NCBI RefSeq assembly: GCF_000016165.1
Contig: NC_009253.1
Span: 2,204,332-2,268,331 of the forward strand
Reading direction: 5' to 3'
Length of the DNA: 64,000 nucleotides
Origin: Desulforamulus reducens MI-1
Lineage (GTDB): Bacteria; Bacillota; Desulfotomaculia; Desulfotomaculales; Desulfotomaculaceae
Part shown: positions 38,610-48,553 of the stretch, piece after piece
How positions within the stretch are numbered: position 1 is the first letter of the stretch
Layout: each line of letters opens with the position of its first letter
Notes under the pieces: model-generated
What the model saw: only the letters and a program-made list of their open reading frames with translations
Database searches by the model: none
Told to the model about the DNA's origin: nothing
Position numbers and translations under genes: made by a program

Positions 38610-39710
38610 CTAAGCATCAACTTCACCTAACACGATATCAATGCTGCCAAGAATGGCAATAACATCCGCTATCTTCCAGCCCCGTAGCATTTCATTTAAA
38701 TAACCCAAGTTTACAAAGGATGGGCGGCGGAAGTGTACCCGATAAGGTTTGGTACTGCCGTCACTAACAACATAGGTACCCATAATCCCTTTAGAACTTT
38801 CAATCTCTGCATAGGCTTCTCCCACAGGAGGTTTTATCATCTTTGGTATTTTTGCCCTTATGGGTCCTTCGGGTATTTGATCCATGGCCTGTTGAATAAT
38901 CCTCGCTGACTGTTCCATTTCTAATAAGCGAATATAATACCGATCAAAGCAGTCACCCTTAGTACCGAGGGGAACCTCAAACTCAAATCTCTCGTACACA
39001 CTGTAGGGCCTAACCTTCCTAAGATCATAATTAACACCAGTAGCCCTCAGGACCGGACCCGACAGACTCATATCAATGGCCTTTTCCGCCGATAAGATGG
39101 CAACATTCTTTGTCCTGGCTTGAAAGATTTCATTTCCGGTAATTAGGGTGTTATATTCTTTAATGGCCTCAGGCAGGTAATCTACAAACTTTTTGCACCG
39201 CTCCATAAAACCATCAGGAATATCATAGGCTACACCACCTATCCGCATAAAACTTGGAGTTAGCCTGGCACCGGAGATCATTTCAAACAGGTCCATAATT
39301 TCTTCACGATCCCGGAAAGTGTAAATAAAGCCTGTCAGTCCTCCAATATCCGCTGCGTAGGCACCGGTGGCCACCAGGTGGCTGGCAATTCGGGATAATT
39401 CCCCAACAATAACCCGAATATATTCAGCCCTTTCCGGTATTTCAACCTCCATTAGCTTTTCAACAGCATGTACATAGCCCCAGTTCATTAACATACCTGC
39501 CAAGTAATCAAGACGATCTGTATAGGGAATAACTTGAGTATAGGTTCTGGACTCAAGTAATTTTTCAATACCCCTGTGCAGATATCCCGGAACCGGTACA
39601 GCCTTTACTACAGTCTCACCATCCAGGGTTAAAACAATTCTAAAAACACCGTGGGTACTGGGATGCTGCGGACCTAAATTTAATAAAAATTCTTCGGTTT
39701 TAATGGTCAA
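38610..39710 (-). CDS. nuoD: NADH-quinone oxidoreductase subunit D
   Basis: 366 residues, related to the [NiFe] hydrogenase large subunit but without the metal cysteines. [22 protein letters not shown] and [16 protein letters not shown] are typical. It forms the quinone-binding pocket with NuoB. The length is slightly shorter than proteobacterial NuoD, as in other donor-less types. It begins 22 nt after nuoC. Confidence 0.96.
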   Translation of the reverse strand: MTIKTEEFLLNLGPQHPSTHGVFRIVLTLDGETVVKAVPVPGYLHRGIEKLLESRTYTQVIPYTDRLDYLAGMLMNWGYVHAVEKLMEVEIPERAEYIRVIVGELSRIASHLVATGAYAADIGGLTGFIYTFRDREEIMDLFEMISGARLTPSFMRIGGVAYDIPDGFMERCKKFVDYLPEAIKEYNTLITGNEIFQARTKNVAILSAEKAIDMSLSGPVLRATGVNYDLRKVRPYSVYERFEFEVPLGTKGDCFDRYYIRLLEMEQSARIIQQAMDQIPEGPIRAKIPKMIKPPVGEAYAEIESSKGIMGTYVVSDGSTKPYRVHFRRPSFVNLGYLNEMLRGWKIADVIAILGSIDIVLGEVDA

Positions 39711-39732
39711 CGTGTATCACCTCTCATAGGGC

Positions 39733-40182
39733 CTATTCTCGGCCACCCTCCCACTGATAATCCCTGCGGAGAGGATGACCTTCCCAATCATCGGCCAGTA
39801 AGATTCTCCTTAAATCAGGATGGTCCGTAAAGACAATGCCCAGCAAGTCAAAAACTTCCCTTTCCTGCCAGATGGCTCCACCCCAGATGGGCACCATTGA
39901 GGGAACCTCTGGGTTATTTCGATCAAGCCTGGTCTTTACATGAAGCATTTCTGGATGTCCTATGATACAAAGGTTATAGACAACCTCAAGATACTCCAAA
40001 TAATCCGCTCCAGTTACATTGGTAAGATAATTAAAACCGTAAATTTCCTTTAAATCACGCATAAATAACATCAGTGACTCTACCGGCACTGTTAAATGTC
40101 CTTTTTCGGATACCTCTAATGAAGGGTATTTATTTGTAAGTTCTTGGATAATTTCTGCCAGTGGTTTACCGTTCATCGCCAC
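39733..40182 (-). CDS. nuoC: NADH-quinone oxidoreductase subunit C
   Basis: 149 residues (30 kDa subunit family). The signature [36 protein letters not shown] (in part) is present near the C-terminus. The GTG start at 40182 overlaps nuoB by 17 nt. NuoC and NuoD are separate genes here, unlike the CD fusion of enterobacteria. Confidence 0.95.
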
Positions 40183-40756
40183 GTTTCACCACCTCAGGAT
40201 TAATAATTTTTTCTTTTAATTTCATAAACCCATGAATAACTGCATCGGGCCGGGGGGCACAACCAGGAATATAGACATCCACCGGGATTAATTTATCCAC
40301 CCCGGGAACAACACTGTATGAATCCACAAAGGGTCCACCGGAAATAGCACAGCTACCCATGGCAATGACATATTTTGGCTCTGCCATTTGCTCGTACAGA
40401 CGAACCACAAAGGGGGCTGCTTTTTTAGTCACCGTGCCGCATACCAGCATCACGTCTGCTTGTCGTGGAGATGCCCGCATTACCTCATAGCCAAATCTGG
40501 CTAAATCAAACCTAGCCATATTAGCTGCCATTAAGCCTTCAATGGCACAACAGGCCAAACCAAAACCCATAGGCCAGAGTGAATTTGCCCTAGCCAGATT
40601 CAAGAGTTTTTCCAAGGGACCAACGGACACGGTTCGAGCAACCTCCCCGATGACAGCCGGTTCAGCCCCTAGCTTTTTTAAACGTTTTACGGTTTCCTCA
40701 TACATCTCATCTTTAGCTACCGGGTTGGCGGCTTTGTCTTGATCCTTTATTTCCAC
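40166..40756 (-). CDS. nuoB: NADH-quinone oxidoreductase subunit B (N2 cluster)
   Basis: 196 residues. The cysteines for cluster N2 are the adjacent pair in GLACCAIEG, one in MLVCGTVT with GSCAISGG, and one in IPGCAPRPD. It passes electrons to quinone at the NuoD interface. The N-terminus has an extra charged stretch ([18 protein letters not shown]). The GTG start at 40756 overlaps nuoA by 10 nt. Confidence 0.96.
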
Positions 40757-41100
40757 TCAAGTGCACCTTCCTTCCAGGCATACCAAAGTCCTAAAACAAG
40801 AATAAAGATGAAAAGAAACATTTTAATAAGTCCTGCCAAACCAAGATCTACAAAACTGACAGCCCAAGGATAAAGATAAATTACTTCCACATCAAAAATG
40901 ACAAACATCAAGGCATAGGTAAAATACTGCGTCTTAAAGCGCACCCATGTGGCGCCTTCTGTTGGCAGCCCACATTCATAGGTTTCCAGCTTAAATTTAT
41001 TTTTGCTGCGAGGATGAATAAGGAAGCTTGTCAACATCCCACCGGCGCCAAAGACAATACCAACCACGATAAACAAAGCCACTCCTATCCAATCTGACAA
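40747..41100 (-). CDS. nuoA: NADH-quinone oxidoreductase subunit A
   Basis: 117 residues with three helices. [45 protein letters not shown] (in part) is the family pattern. The start is the TTG at 41100, behind AAAGGAG; the longer ATG frame to 41142 would absorb that site. It is the first gene of the operon. No NuoE, F or G follows anywhere in the unit. Confidence 0.95.
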
Positions 41101-41673
41101 TTTATACACTCCTTTCTTAAAATTTAAATAGCTGTATTGCAATAGAAATAATCTAAAATTATTTCCACTTATGTAAAATGCAAAATCTTAGCCAACTATT
41201 TCTGAAGCGTACTATCTCTATCAATAGTCACACTTTATCTTGTCCCATTCTGTATCAAAAAAATCTTTCCGTTCCATCTTGTGTCAGTTTGCTGTGCTGG
41301 CCAATGGTAAATTGTATAATTTTGGAACACCTACGGGCATCCCCCTCTGCTCAAAAATAAAGCATTTAATTATTACGTTAAATGATAAGGATTACACACT
41401 ACCTGTGATATTAGTCATAGATAAAAATAAAACAGACTTAAAAATCTGAAAGTCTGCATTTTGTAATTCAGATTATTAGTTGCTCCTTAATATTATTCGC
41501 AATTGAAACAATTTATTTATTATTTTGATAATTTTAAACACTTTTTTTCCTTTTGTTTTATCAAATGCTTTAAACATTAATATAAATATTATTTTCCAAA
41601 TAAGATAAGAATTCCTTCACAAGTTGCAAAAATTATCTAAATTATTTTTCAACTTATGAAGGAATTAGCATAA
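41101..41673. other. nuo upstream region
   Basis: About 570 nt without genes. A terminator at 41420-41456 ends transcription coming from rnhB, so nuo should have its own promoter between 41101 and 41419; I see no convincing sigma-A match. A long-loop inverted repeat (41610-41626 with 41650-41666) lies directly after rnhB. A leader of up to 300 nt could hold regulation, but no known riboswitch is recognised. Confidence 0.55.
41420..41456 (-). terminator. Terminator after rnhB
   Basis: CAGACTT (41433-41439) and AAGTCTG (41450-41456) with a run of T/A on the minus strand (TTTTATTTTTAT). Confidence 0.65.
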
Positions 41674-42270
41674 TCATTCAAACATTTCAATTTGTTCATT
41701 GTCCTTGCCAACTAAAAGTTCACGTATAGGAGCATAAGTTTTTCTATGTATTGGACTGGGTCCATATTTTTTAAGCGCCTCCCTGTGTGCCTTTGTTAGA
41801 TACCCCTTGTGACTGTTAAATCCATATTGAGGGTATTTTTCATGGTACTCAAGCATCGCTCCATCCCGAGCTACTTTAGCCAGTATTGAAGCTGCACTAA
41901 TGGCAGGGATAAGATCATCTCCCTTTACAATGGCTTCAGCCGGAATGTCAACCTCTGGTAAATGAATACCATCCACATAAACCTTATTAGCTCTAATGCT
42001 TAGACCTTCTATGGCCCGCTTCATAGCAAGCAATGTAGCATGATGTACATTTAGCTGTTCAACTTCTTCTAGACTAGCCTGCGCAATGCACCAGCTTAAT
42101 GCGTATTGCTTTATTTCCTCTGCTAAAATCTCCCTCTTACGTGCACTCAGTTTTTTTGAGTCCCTTAACCCCTCAATGGGGTGTGCCGGATCAAGAATGC
42201 AAGCCGAAGCATATATTCCTGAAATACAAGATCCACGACCCGTCTCATCCACACCGCATTCCAAAACCAT
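41674..42270 (-). CDS. rnhB: Ribonuclease HII
   Basis: 198 residues. The catalytic acids can be placed as Asp and Glu of GVDETGRG, Asp of YVDGIHLP and Asp of KVARDGAM. KGDDLIPAISAASILAKV and YGFNSHKGYLTKAH are typical. It removes ribonucleotides and RNA primers from DNA. The N-terminal motif is divergent: TGRGSCISGIYAS where the family usually has AGRGPLAGPVVA. It is the last gene of the ylxM-to-rnhB series before the nuo unit. Confidence 0.92.
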   Translation of the reverse strand: MVLECGVDETGRGSCISGIYASACILDPAHPIEGLRDSKKLSARKREILAEEIKQYALSWCIAQASLEEVEQLNVHHATLLAMKRAIEGLSIRANKVYVDGIHLPEVDIPAEAIVKGDDLIPAISAASILAKVARDGAMLEYHEKYPQYGFNSHKGYLTKAHREALKKYGPSPIHRKTYAPIRELLVGKDNEQIEMFE

Positions 42271-42366
42271 ACTCTATCCTCCTTAGCCCCTGCTTATAAT
42301 CCTATTAGACTTACAAAAATATAATAGCATTCTAGCTAGTCAACATGCATGGATCATTAACATTAT

Positions 42367-42398
42367 ATTTCCCCTGGGTATTCGCTTCCAGGGGAAAT
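42367..42398 (-). terminator. Hairpin after rbgA
   Basis: ATTTCCCCTGG and CCAGGGGAAAT form a perfect 11-bp stem with a 10-nt loop, 26 nt after the rbgA stop. No U-run follows, so termination may be incomplete. Confidence 0.5.
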
Positions 42399-42423
42399 CT
42401 TCCCTGTTTATTACTATGTTATT

Positions 42424-43278
42424 TTACATGGGGGGTAAATCCAGGGTGTAACGTCCCAGGAGTCCTTCCCGGAACTCTTTTAGAATAAGCTGGGCAACCT
42501 TTGATTCGTCCACCAAACCGCCAGATACCAGCAGACCTCTTTTGACTCCAATATCCCATAATAGCTTTGTGGCTTCCGGATTTAGTTCATTCATTCTATA
42601 TCTTTCCTTTAATTTCTCTGGGTTATATTCAGCCAGCCATTGCAAAAGTTTAAGGGACACTTCATAGATATCAAAAACCTGTTCTTTGATAGCGCCAGTT
42701 ACAGCCAACTTGTAGCCGACTTCAGGGTCTTCAAATTTTGGCCACAGAATCCCCGGGGTATCCAATAGTTCTAAGGAACCCTGGGTCCGAATCCATTGCT
42801 GGCCTTTGGTAACACCCGGCGTATCACCGGTCTTGGTTGCTTTTCTGCCCACCAGACGGTTAATAAAGGTTGACTTACCCACGTTAGGTATACCCAGTAC
42901 CATACAACGAATGGCCCTGGGGCGTCTTCCTTTGGCAGCAAGTTTGGCCATCTGCTCGGCCACCAACATAGAAGCCACCCTTGGCACCTCTTTGAGTCCT
43001 TCTCCCTTAATAGTATCCACAGCTATAGCTTTAATATAGGGTCGATCCAAGGCCCGTTGCCATTGCTTGGTAATGCTTGGATCAGCAAGATCACTTTTAT
43101 TTAAAATAATCACCCTTGGTTTTTGCCCCAGTATTTGATCAATCATTGGGTTACTGCTGCTAACAGGAATACGGGCATCCAAAAGTTCAAAGGCTACATC
43201 CACCAATTTTAGAGCATCTTGCACCTGACGTTTGGCTTTGGCCATGTGCCCTGGAAACCACTGAATCTGAATATCCAC
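42424..43278 (-). CDS. rbgA: Ribosome biogenesis GTPase RbgA/YlqF
   Basis: 284 residues, a circularly permuted GTPase: the G4 motif NKSDLAD comes first (about residue 60), then G1 GIPNVGKSTF and G3 LDTPGILWP. The N-terminal IQWFPGHMAKAKRQ is the YlqF signature. It assembles the 50S subunit late. The gene order lepB-rbgA-rnhB is the conserved Firmicute order. Confidence 0.95.
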   Translation of the reverse strand: MDIQIQWFPGHMAKAKRQVQDALKLVDVAFELLDARIPVSSSNPMIDQILGQKPRVIILNKSDLADPSITKQWQRALDRPYIKAIAVDTIKGEGLKEVPRVASMLVAEQMAKLAAKGRRPRAIRCMVLGIPNVGKSTFINRLVGRKATKTGDTPGVTKGQQWIRTQGSLELLDTPGILWPKFEDPEVGYKLAVTGAIKEQVFDIYEVSLKLLQWLAEYNPEKLKERYRMNELNPEATKLLWDIGVKRGLLVSGGLVDESKVAQLILKEFREGLLGRYTLDLPPM

Positions 43279-43290
43279 TTTGGTACCTCC

Positions 43291-43327
43291 ATAAAAATAA
43301 AAGCTTCCGTAAGAGTTTACCCGGAAA
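43291..43327 (-). terminator. Terminator after lepB
   Basis: TTTCCG and CGGAAG pair across a 12-nt loop and are followed on the minus strand by TTTTATTTTTAT. Confidence 0.55.
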
Positions 43328-43359
43328 CAGCCTCTTCGAAAGCTTAAATCTAAAAAATA

Positions 43360-43917
43360 TTATTTAGCTAAACTAATCCTGTTCAGGGGCCAGTAAATGA
43401 CTTCTGCTTTACCAATGATTAGCTCCTTATCCAAGAAGCCCCAAACTCTACTGTCATCACTGTTATTCCGATTATCACCCATCATAAAGTAATGGCCCTC
43501 TGGAACAATCTCAGGACCAAAATCCTTAAATTTAAGTCCCTTTGGCAAATAGTTCTCTTCAATGGGCTGATTGTTTATATATAAAACACTATTCTTGATC
43601 TCTACGGTTTCTCCACCTTTAGCAATCAATCTTTTCACAAAATTTCGACTGGGATCTAAGGGGAACTTAAAGACAATAATATCTCCCCTCTGGGGCTCTT
43701 TTAAATGATAGGTGATCTTACTGACAATAATTCTGTCCCCTATCATTAAATTGGGCTCCATTGAACCAGATGGTATAAAAAATGGTTCTAAAATAAATAG
43801 GCGAATAACAGCAGCCAACAAAACTGCTATAACAACCGATTCCAACATCTCACGAATAACTGATTTTTTGGGTTTGGTTTCTTTTTGTTCATCATTATGT
43901 GGATCCAACCGCTCCAT
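43360..43917 (-). CDS. lepB: Signal peptidase I
   Basis: 185 residues. A single N-terminal membrane helix (ESVVIAVLLAAVIRLFI) precedes the catalytic Ser52 in FIPSGSMEP; the general base is Lys95 in RNFVKRLIA. The GDNRNNSDDSRVWG box completes the S26 family pattern. It cleaves signal peptides on the outer face of the membrane. It lies between rplS and rbgA as in many Firmicutes; a terminator upstream of it suggests partial independence from rplS. Confidence 0.95.
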   Translation of the reverse strand: MERLDPHNDEQKETKPKKSVIREMLESVVIAVLLAAVIRLFILEPFFIPSGSMEPNLMIGDRIIVSKITYHLKEPQRGDIIVFKFPLDPSRNFVKRLIAKGGETVEIKNSVLYINNQPIEENYLPKGLKFKDFGPEIVPEGHYFMMGDNRNNSDDSRVWGFLDKELIIGKAEVIYWPLNRISLAK

Positions 43918-43940
43918 AAGTCATACCCTCCCCAAAAGCC

Positions 43941-43966
43941 AAAAAAGGGACTGGTTGCCAGTCCCC
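43941..43966 (-). terminator. Terminator after rplS
   Basis: GGGACTGG and CCAGTCCC form a perfect 8-bp stem with a TTG loop, followed on the minus strand by TTTTTT. It lies 7 nt after rplS. Confidence 0.88.
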
Positions 43967-43972
43967 TCTAGT

Positions 43973-44320
43973 TTAGCGAGTGCTAAGCTCCTTAATACGA
44001 GCTTTTTTGCCACGCAGAGCGCGCAAGTAGTAAAGTCTGGCTCTACGCACTTTACCGCGACGAACCACTTCAATGCTGTCAATTTTGGGAGCATGCAGAG
44101 GAAATGTTCTCTCTACACCTACGCCATAGGAAATACGGCGTACAGTAAAGGTTTCGCTTAATCCGCCGCCACGACGACGAATAACAACACCTTCGAAGGC
44201 CTGAATACGTTCACGGTTACCTTCAATAACTTTGTAGTTAACCTTAATGGTATCACCAGGTCTGAAAGACGGAAGTTCTTTTTTAATTTGCTCTTGTTCT
44301 AAAGACTGAATGAGGTTCAC
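43973..44320 (-). CDS. rplS: Ribosomal protein L19
   Basis: 115 residues, normal for bL19. [25 protein letters not shown] and [25 protein letters not shown] are the family signatures. GTG start at 44320. It lies at the interface of the two ribosomal subunits. The last gene before a terminator, in the order trmD-rplS. Confidence 0.97.
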   Translation of the reverse strand: MNLIQSLEQEQIKKELPSFRPGDTIKVNYKVIEGNRERIQAFEGVVIRRRGGGLSETFTVRRISYGVGVERTFPLHAPKIDSIEVVRRGKVRRARLYYLRALRGKKARIKELSTR

Positions 44321-44435
44321 TTGTTTGACCCCCTTCCTCGCCTAGACGTTCTTACCTTTCCCAGAGGCAGCGGACCGTCCGTAATTAACCAACATTTGAG
44401 ATTATATCATATTCTGCCCTGTTGGGCAAGAATTT

Positions 44436-45200
44436 CTATTTCATCTGCTTTAGGTTTAAAGATAACAGAAGATTTTGCAGTTCCAGTAAAACTTTCTTAT
44501 CTTCCTTTGATAATTCTACATCTTTTAGTAACTCTGGTCGACGTTCTAGGGTTCTTAGAAGGGACTGCCGTCTGCGCCACTTTCGTATATTCCCATGGTG
44601 ACCGGACAGTAGAATTTCAGGCACTTCGTAACCTCTATACTCCCTGGGCTTAGTAAAATGGGGATGCTCCAACAGACCGTTATAAAAGGAGTCTTCTTCA
44701 GCACTGGCAGTCTCACCCAATACGCCAGGAATCATCCTGGCCACAGCATCAACAACCACCATTGCAGGCAGTTCACCACCGGTGAGAACATAGTCACCAA
44801 TGGATATTTCATCCGTTACCAATACTTCTCGAACTCTTTCATCAATTCCCTCATAATGGCCACAGACAATAACCAAATTTTCTTCTCTGGCCAATTCCTT
44901 AGCATATTCTTGGGTAAAGGGCTCCCCCTGGGGACACATCATGATTACCCGGCCAACCTGACCAGCGTTCTTTGCTTTTAGGTGATCAAAGCATTCAAAC
45001 AAAGGCTCCGGACCCATCACCATGCCTGCACCACCGCCATAGGGAGTGTCATCCACTGTATGGTGTTTGTTTTGGGAAAAATCCCGTATATTGATAGTGT
45101 CGATTTGTAGAAGATTGTTTTCCTGGGCCCTCTTGAGAATACTGTGGTTGAACGGTCCTTGAAACATCTCAGGAAAAAGTGTCAGAATATCTATTCTCAT
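44436..45200 (-). CDS. trmD: tRNA (guanine-N1)-methyltransferase
   Basis: 254 residues. The SPOUT knot region carries [15 protein letters not shown] and [18 protein letters not shown], the SAM-binding signature, and [13 protein letters not shown] is present near the N-terminus. It methylates G37 in tRNAs reading CNN codons and prevents frameshifting. It begins 13 nt after rimM, in the conserved order. Confidence 0.97.
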   Translation of the reverse strand: MRIDILTLFPEMFQGPFNHSILKRAQENNLLQIDTINIRDFSQNKHHTVDDTPYGGGAGMVMGPEPLFECFDHLKAKNAGQVGRVIMMCPQGEPFTQEYAKELAREENLVIVCGHYEGIDERVREVLVTDEISIGDYVLTGGELPAMVVVDAVARMIPGVLGETASAEEDSFYNGLLEHPHFTKPREYRGYEVPEILLSGHHGNIRKWRRRQSLLRTLERRPELLKDVELSKEDKKVLLELQNLLLSLNLKQMK

Positions 45201-45213
45201 GTTTTCACCCTAT

Positions 45214-45723
45214 TTATATTAATCCTTCCAGTAGTTCGACTTTCATTTTTCCTTCGGTAATATTAATTTCCTTAACAACGGATTTAATGGCGGGAATTAA
45301 AATATCTTTTCCTTCACTTCTTTTCACCACATAAACATCGTTGGCTCCGGTTTGTAATACCTGGGCTACGGTTCCCAATTCCTGTTCGTTTTCATCAACA
45401 ACTTTTAATCCAACAATCTGAAAGATATAATAATTGCCTTCGGGCAGCGGAACTAATTCCTCCATAGTAACTTGTAGTAGTCCACCCTTTAGTTTTTCGG
45501 CGGCTGTCATATCTGGAATTTCAGAAAATTTTATAATTATAAATTGTTTGTGTTCCCAAACTCTTTCAATGGTATAATCCCTGCGTTGACCCCGGAGCAG
45601 AACAGATATCTTATCATTTTTTACAAATCGTTCCGGAAAATCCGTGGTAGGAATGATCCTTACCTCCCCCTGGATTCCCTGGGTGTTCACAACTTTTCCA
45701 ACGGTTATGTACTCTTCTGACAA
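45214..45723 (-). CDS. rimM: 16S rRNA processing protein RimM
   Basis: 169 residues. The N-terminal RimM domain contains VGKVVNTQGIQGEVRIIPTTDFPERF, and the C-terminal PRC-barrel contains LIPAIKSVVKEINITEGKMKVELLEGL. It helps maturation of the 30S head with S19. It starts 3 nt after ylqD, so translation is coupled. Confidence 0.96.
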   Translation of the reverse strand: MSEEYITVGKVVNTQGIQGEVRIIPTTDFPERFVKNDKISVLLRGQRRDYTIERVWEHKQFIIIKFSEIPDMTAAEKLKGGLLQVTMEELVPLPEGNYYIFQIVGLKVVDENEQELGTVAQVLQTGANDVYVVKRSEGKDILIPAIKSVVKEINITEGKMKVELLEGLI

Positions 45724-45726
45724 TTG

Positions 45727-46140
45727 TTATCCCTCCGGATGTAAAGCACGAATTTCTACCACTTTTCCGTCTTCAAGAATAATTTCGGCATTCATCAATT
45801 GGTTCCAGTCATCTCCCACTTGTACTTGAACAAAACTCTCGACTTTACCCTGCAGGACTTCGGAACCATTGACTAATTTTCCAACATCTTTTATTTTATC
45901 CAACAGCATAAGCCTGGTATCCAATCGTTTCTGTTTTTCCTGCTCTACCTGGGTCAGGGCGGCCTCTGCTGCACTGGGATTTTTCTTAGCAATTTCCATT
46001 AATTTACCAGTTTGAAACTCCAATTGCTTGAGTTCTAATTCCAGCTTTGTTACCTTTTGTTGAAATTCCACAGCTAACATCCTTTTATATTGATCGGTTA
46101 CACGAACCTTTACCATAACAGGGCGAGTAATGGTTAACAT
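45727..46140 (-). CDS. ylqD: YlqD family protein
   Basis: 137 residues: an N-terminal beta-like strand (ITRPVMVKVRVTDQYK), a long charged coiled coil (about residues 28-85) and a C-terminal stretch with EIILEDGKVVEIRALHPEG. This matches YlqD, conserved between khpA and rimM in Firmicutes. Its role is unknown, probably connected with ribosome assembly by context. Confidence 0.88.
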   Translation of the reverse strand: MLTITRPVMVKVRVTDQYKRMLAVEFQQKVTKLELELKQLEFQTGKLMEIAKKNPSAAEAALTQVEQEKQKRLDTRLMLLDKIKDVGKLVNGSEVLQGKVESFVQVQVGDDWNQLMNAEIILEDGKVVEIRALHPEG

Positions 46141-46161
46141 TGAATTACCCCCTAGATGATA

Positions 46162-46189
46162 GTAAAGGAGGCTTTGCAGCCCCCTTTAC
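46162..46189. other. Hairpin between khpA and ylqD
   Basis: GTAAAGGAGGCT pairs with AGCCCCCTTTAC (one G-U-like mismatch) over a 4-nt loop. No U-run follows on either strand, so it may be a processing or stability element rather than a terminator. Confidence 0.5.
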
Positions 46190-46207
46190 AAACCGGTTAT
46201 CCAACCG

Positions 46208-46435
46208 CTAAACAATTTCAACTACAACTTTTTTGCGCTGCTTTGTTGCCGCAGCCTTAACCACCGAACGAATGGCCCGGGCAATACGCCCTTGTTTACC
46301 AATGACTTTACCCATATCTTCGGGTGCCACCCTAAGCTCAATAACCACGGATCTTTCCTTTTCCACCATGGTTACCTCAACTTTGTCCGGTTGATCTACC
46401 AAGGCTTTGGCAAGTATTTCTACAAGTTCTTTCAC
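46208..46435 (-). CDS. khpA: KH-domain RNA-binding protein KhpA
   Basis: 75 residues, one KH type II domain. [28 protein letters not shown] has the GxxG loop (GKQG). KhpA pairs with KhpB/Jag and affects cell size and small-RNA pathways in Firmicutes. It is in its usual place between rpsP and ylqD, 24 nt after rpsP. Confidence 0.95.
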   Translation of the reverse strand: MKELVEILAKALVDQPDKVEVTMVEKERSVVIELRVAPEDMGKVIGKQGRIARAIRSVVKAAATKQRKKVVVEIV

Positions 46436-46459
46436 AGTTCTGGACCTCCCCTGGAAACC

Positions 46460-46729
46460 TTAGGCCTCATTGGTCTTGGCCCGACCTGGGATAATACCGG
46501 CTTTTACGAACAGTGACTTGGCAGTATCAGAAAGCTGGGCGCCTTTCTTTAACCAATCTTGAGCCTTTGCCTCGTCAATTTTTACTTCAGCGGGTTTCTT
46601 GATGGGATCATAATAACCAATCTCCTCAATGAAACGGCCGTCACGTGGAGAACGGGAATCGGCAACCACTATACGGTAAAAGGGGTTTTTCTTAGCCCCC
46701 ATACGTCTCAGACGAATTTTAACAGCCAT
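46460..46729 (-). CDS. rpsP: Ribosomal protein S16
   Basis: 89 residues, the usual bS16 size. [40 protein letters not shown] (in part) is unmistakable. It binds 16S rRNA early in assembly. A GGAGGTG ribosome binding site precedes the ATG, 35 nt after ffh. Confidence 0.98.
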   Translation of the reverse strand: MAVKIRLRRMGAKKNPFYRIVVADSRSPRDGRFIEEIGYYDPIKKPAEVKIDEAKAQDWLKKGAQLSDTAKSLFVKAGIIPGRAKTNEA

Positions 46730-46764
46730 TGTATTTTCACCTCCTTAAACAGGTATCAAATTAT

Positions 46765-48105
46765 TTATTGAAAGAAAGGTAATTTCATTTTTCCCTTCTT
46801 GCCACCCTTGGTCATATTGGATATCTGTTTCATCATCTTTCTTGTTTGTTCAAACTGCTTTAACAATTGATTTACATCCTGTACCCTTGTGCCACTGCCC
46901 CGGGCAATCCTTTTTTTACGGCTGCCATCGATCTTTTCAGGATGGTGGCGTTCCCAAACAGTCATAGAGTAAATTATGGCTTCCACTTGTGCCAATTCTT
47001 TGCCATCCAGTTGCTGATCTTTAAGCTGCTTGGTTAATTTACCCATACCCGGAATCATACCTAGTACTTGTTCCAGTGGACCTAGCTTTTTTACTTGCTG
47101 CATCTGTTCCAAAAAATCCTCCAGATTAAAATCCGCCTGACGAATTTTCTTGTTTAATTTGGCAGCCTGCTCAGCATCAAAATTTGCCTGGGCCTTCTCG
47201 ATTAGGGTTAGGACATCACCCATGCCCAAAATCCGGTCTGCCATGCGATCCGGGTAAAAGGGTTCCAAAGCATCTAATTTTTCGCCCATGCCGGCAAACT
47301 TAATGGGTGTCCCAGTTACCTTCCTAACGGATAAAGCAGCACCACCCCTGGCATCACCGTCTAGCTTGGTCATAACAATACCATCTAAACCAAGCTTTTG
47401 GTTAAAGGTATCCGCCACATTAACAGCTTCTTGACCTGTCATGGCATCTACAACCAGCAGGATTTCATGGGGCCTAACAGTAGATTTAATATTGGCCAGT
47501 TCATCCATTAATTCTTCATTAATGTGTAGTCGACCCGCTGTATCAATAATCACTAAGTCCCTACCAGTACTGTTGGCTTGTTCCACCGCTGATTGGGCAA
47601 TTTTAACGGGATTTTCTTGTCCCATGGAAAATACCGGAATATTTAGCTGATCACCCAGAACCTGTAATTGCTTAATGGCAGCCGGGCGGTAAATGTCTCC
47701 AGCCACCATTAAAGGCCGACGCCCCTGCTTACTTAATAGCTTTGCTAATTTGCCTGCTGTGGTGGTTTTACCAGCACCCTGCAGACCCACCAGCATAATA
47801 ATGGTGGGGGGCTTAGGTGAAAGATTTATCTTTGCCTGGGTACCGCCCAGTAATTCTGTTAACTCGTCCCTAACAATTTTGATAACTTGCTGGGCCGGGC
47901 TGAGACTTTCCAAAACATCCTGTCCAACAGCCCTTCCCTTTACCTGAGCCACAAATTCTTTAACAACCTTAAAGTTAACGTCTGCCTCCAAGAGAGCCAT
48001 CTTAACTTCCCGCATAGCATGATTAACATCATCTTCGGTAAGGCGTCCTTTACCCTTTAACGATTTGAAAATTTCATCCAGTCGTTCGCCTAAGCCCTTA
48101 AACAT
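46765..48105 (-). CDS. ffh: Signal recognition particle protein Ffh
   Basis: 446 residues. The NG GTPase domain has VGLQGAGKTTTAGKL, VDAMTGQEAVNVA and TKLDGDARGGAAL; the methionine-rich M domain with LGMIPGMGKL and RIARGSGTRVQDVNQLLKQF binds 4.5S RNA and signal peptides. It targets nascent membrane proteins to FtsY. It follows ylxM in the same operon with a 39-nt gap. Confidence 0.97.
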   Translation of the reverse strand: MFKGLGERLDEIFKSLKGKGRLTEDDVNHAMREVKMALLEADVNFKVVKEFVAQVKGRAVGQDVLESLSPAQQVIKIVRDELTELLGGTQAKINLSPKPPTIIMLVGLQGAGKTTTAGKLAKLLSKQGRRPLMVAGDIYRPAAIKQLQVLGDQLNIPVFSMGQENPVKIAQSAVEQANSTGRDLVIIDTAGRLHINEELMDELANIKSTVRPHEILLVVDAMTGQEAVNVADTFNQKLGLDGIVMTKLDGDARGGAALSVRKVTGTPIKFAGMGEKLDALEPFYPDRMADRILGMGDVLTLIEKAQANFDAEQAAKLNKKIRQADFNLEDFLEQMQQVKKLGPLEQVLGMIPGMGKLTKQLKDQQLDGKELAQVEAIIYSMTVWERHHPEKIDGSRKKRIARGSGTRVQDVNQLLKQFEQTRKMMKQISNMTKGGKKGKMKLPFFQ

Positions 48106-48144
48106 TCAGACGCCTCCTTTACATATTATTTATGGATTAACGAT

Positions 48145-48498
48145 TTAAAGATCCTGGCGTTTTTCTAATATTTTTTTTAGTATGCCTTTGGATTTTTCCA
48201 ATCCTTCGGGTGCCTCACCCGATTCGTATCCATCAAGCAGATTTATTACTTCTACCAAGGACTTGGATTCCTGACTAAACTTACTGACCAGTCCCAGTTT
48301 TTCTTCATAGTTTGTTAAGGTCTGCTCGGCTCTCTTTAATGTATCATGAACAGCCTGCCGGGTCACATTGTATTGTTCTGCTATTTCGCCCAGTGATAAA
48401 TCTTCTCCATAATACAATTCAATAAAATTTTGCTGTCTTTCTGTTAAGAGGCTGCCATAATAGTCATTTAGAAGATTAATTTTATGAAACTCTTTCAA
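48145..48498 (-). CDS. ylxM: YlxM HTH protein (SRP-associated)
   Basis: 117 residues. A sigma-factor-like helix-turn-helix (LTERQQNFIELYYGEDLSLGEIAEQYNVTRQAVHDTLKRA, in part) marks the YlxM/UPF0122 family, always next to ffh in Firmicutes. It is thought to modulate SRP. It is the first gene of the operon, behind a strong promoter. Confidence 0.93.
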   Translation of the reverse strand: MKEFHKINLLNDYYGSLLTERQQNFIELYYGEDLSLGEIAEQYNVTRQAVHDTLKRAEQTLTNYEEKLGLVSKFSQESKSLVEVINLLDGYESGEAPEGLEKSKGILKKILEKRQDL

Positions 48499-48553
48499 AG
48501 TTTAGTCCCCCCTTCACCCATTTGAGTATAAAGGACTTTCACTTTACAGATTT

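Noticed and set aside
41143-41419. Riboswitch in the nuo leader
   Set aside because: I compared it with the common riboswitch consensus sequences I know and found no match; left as unassigned leader.
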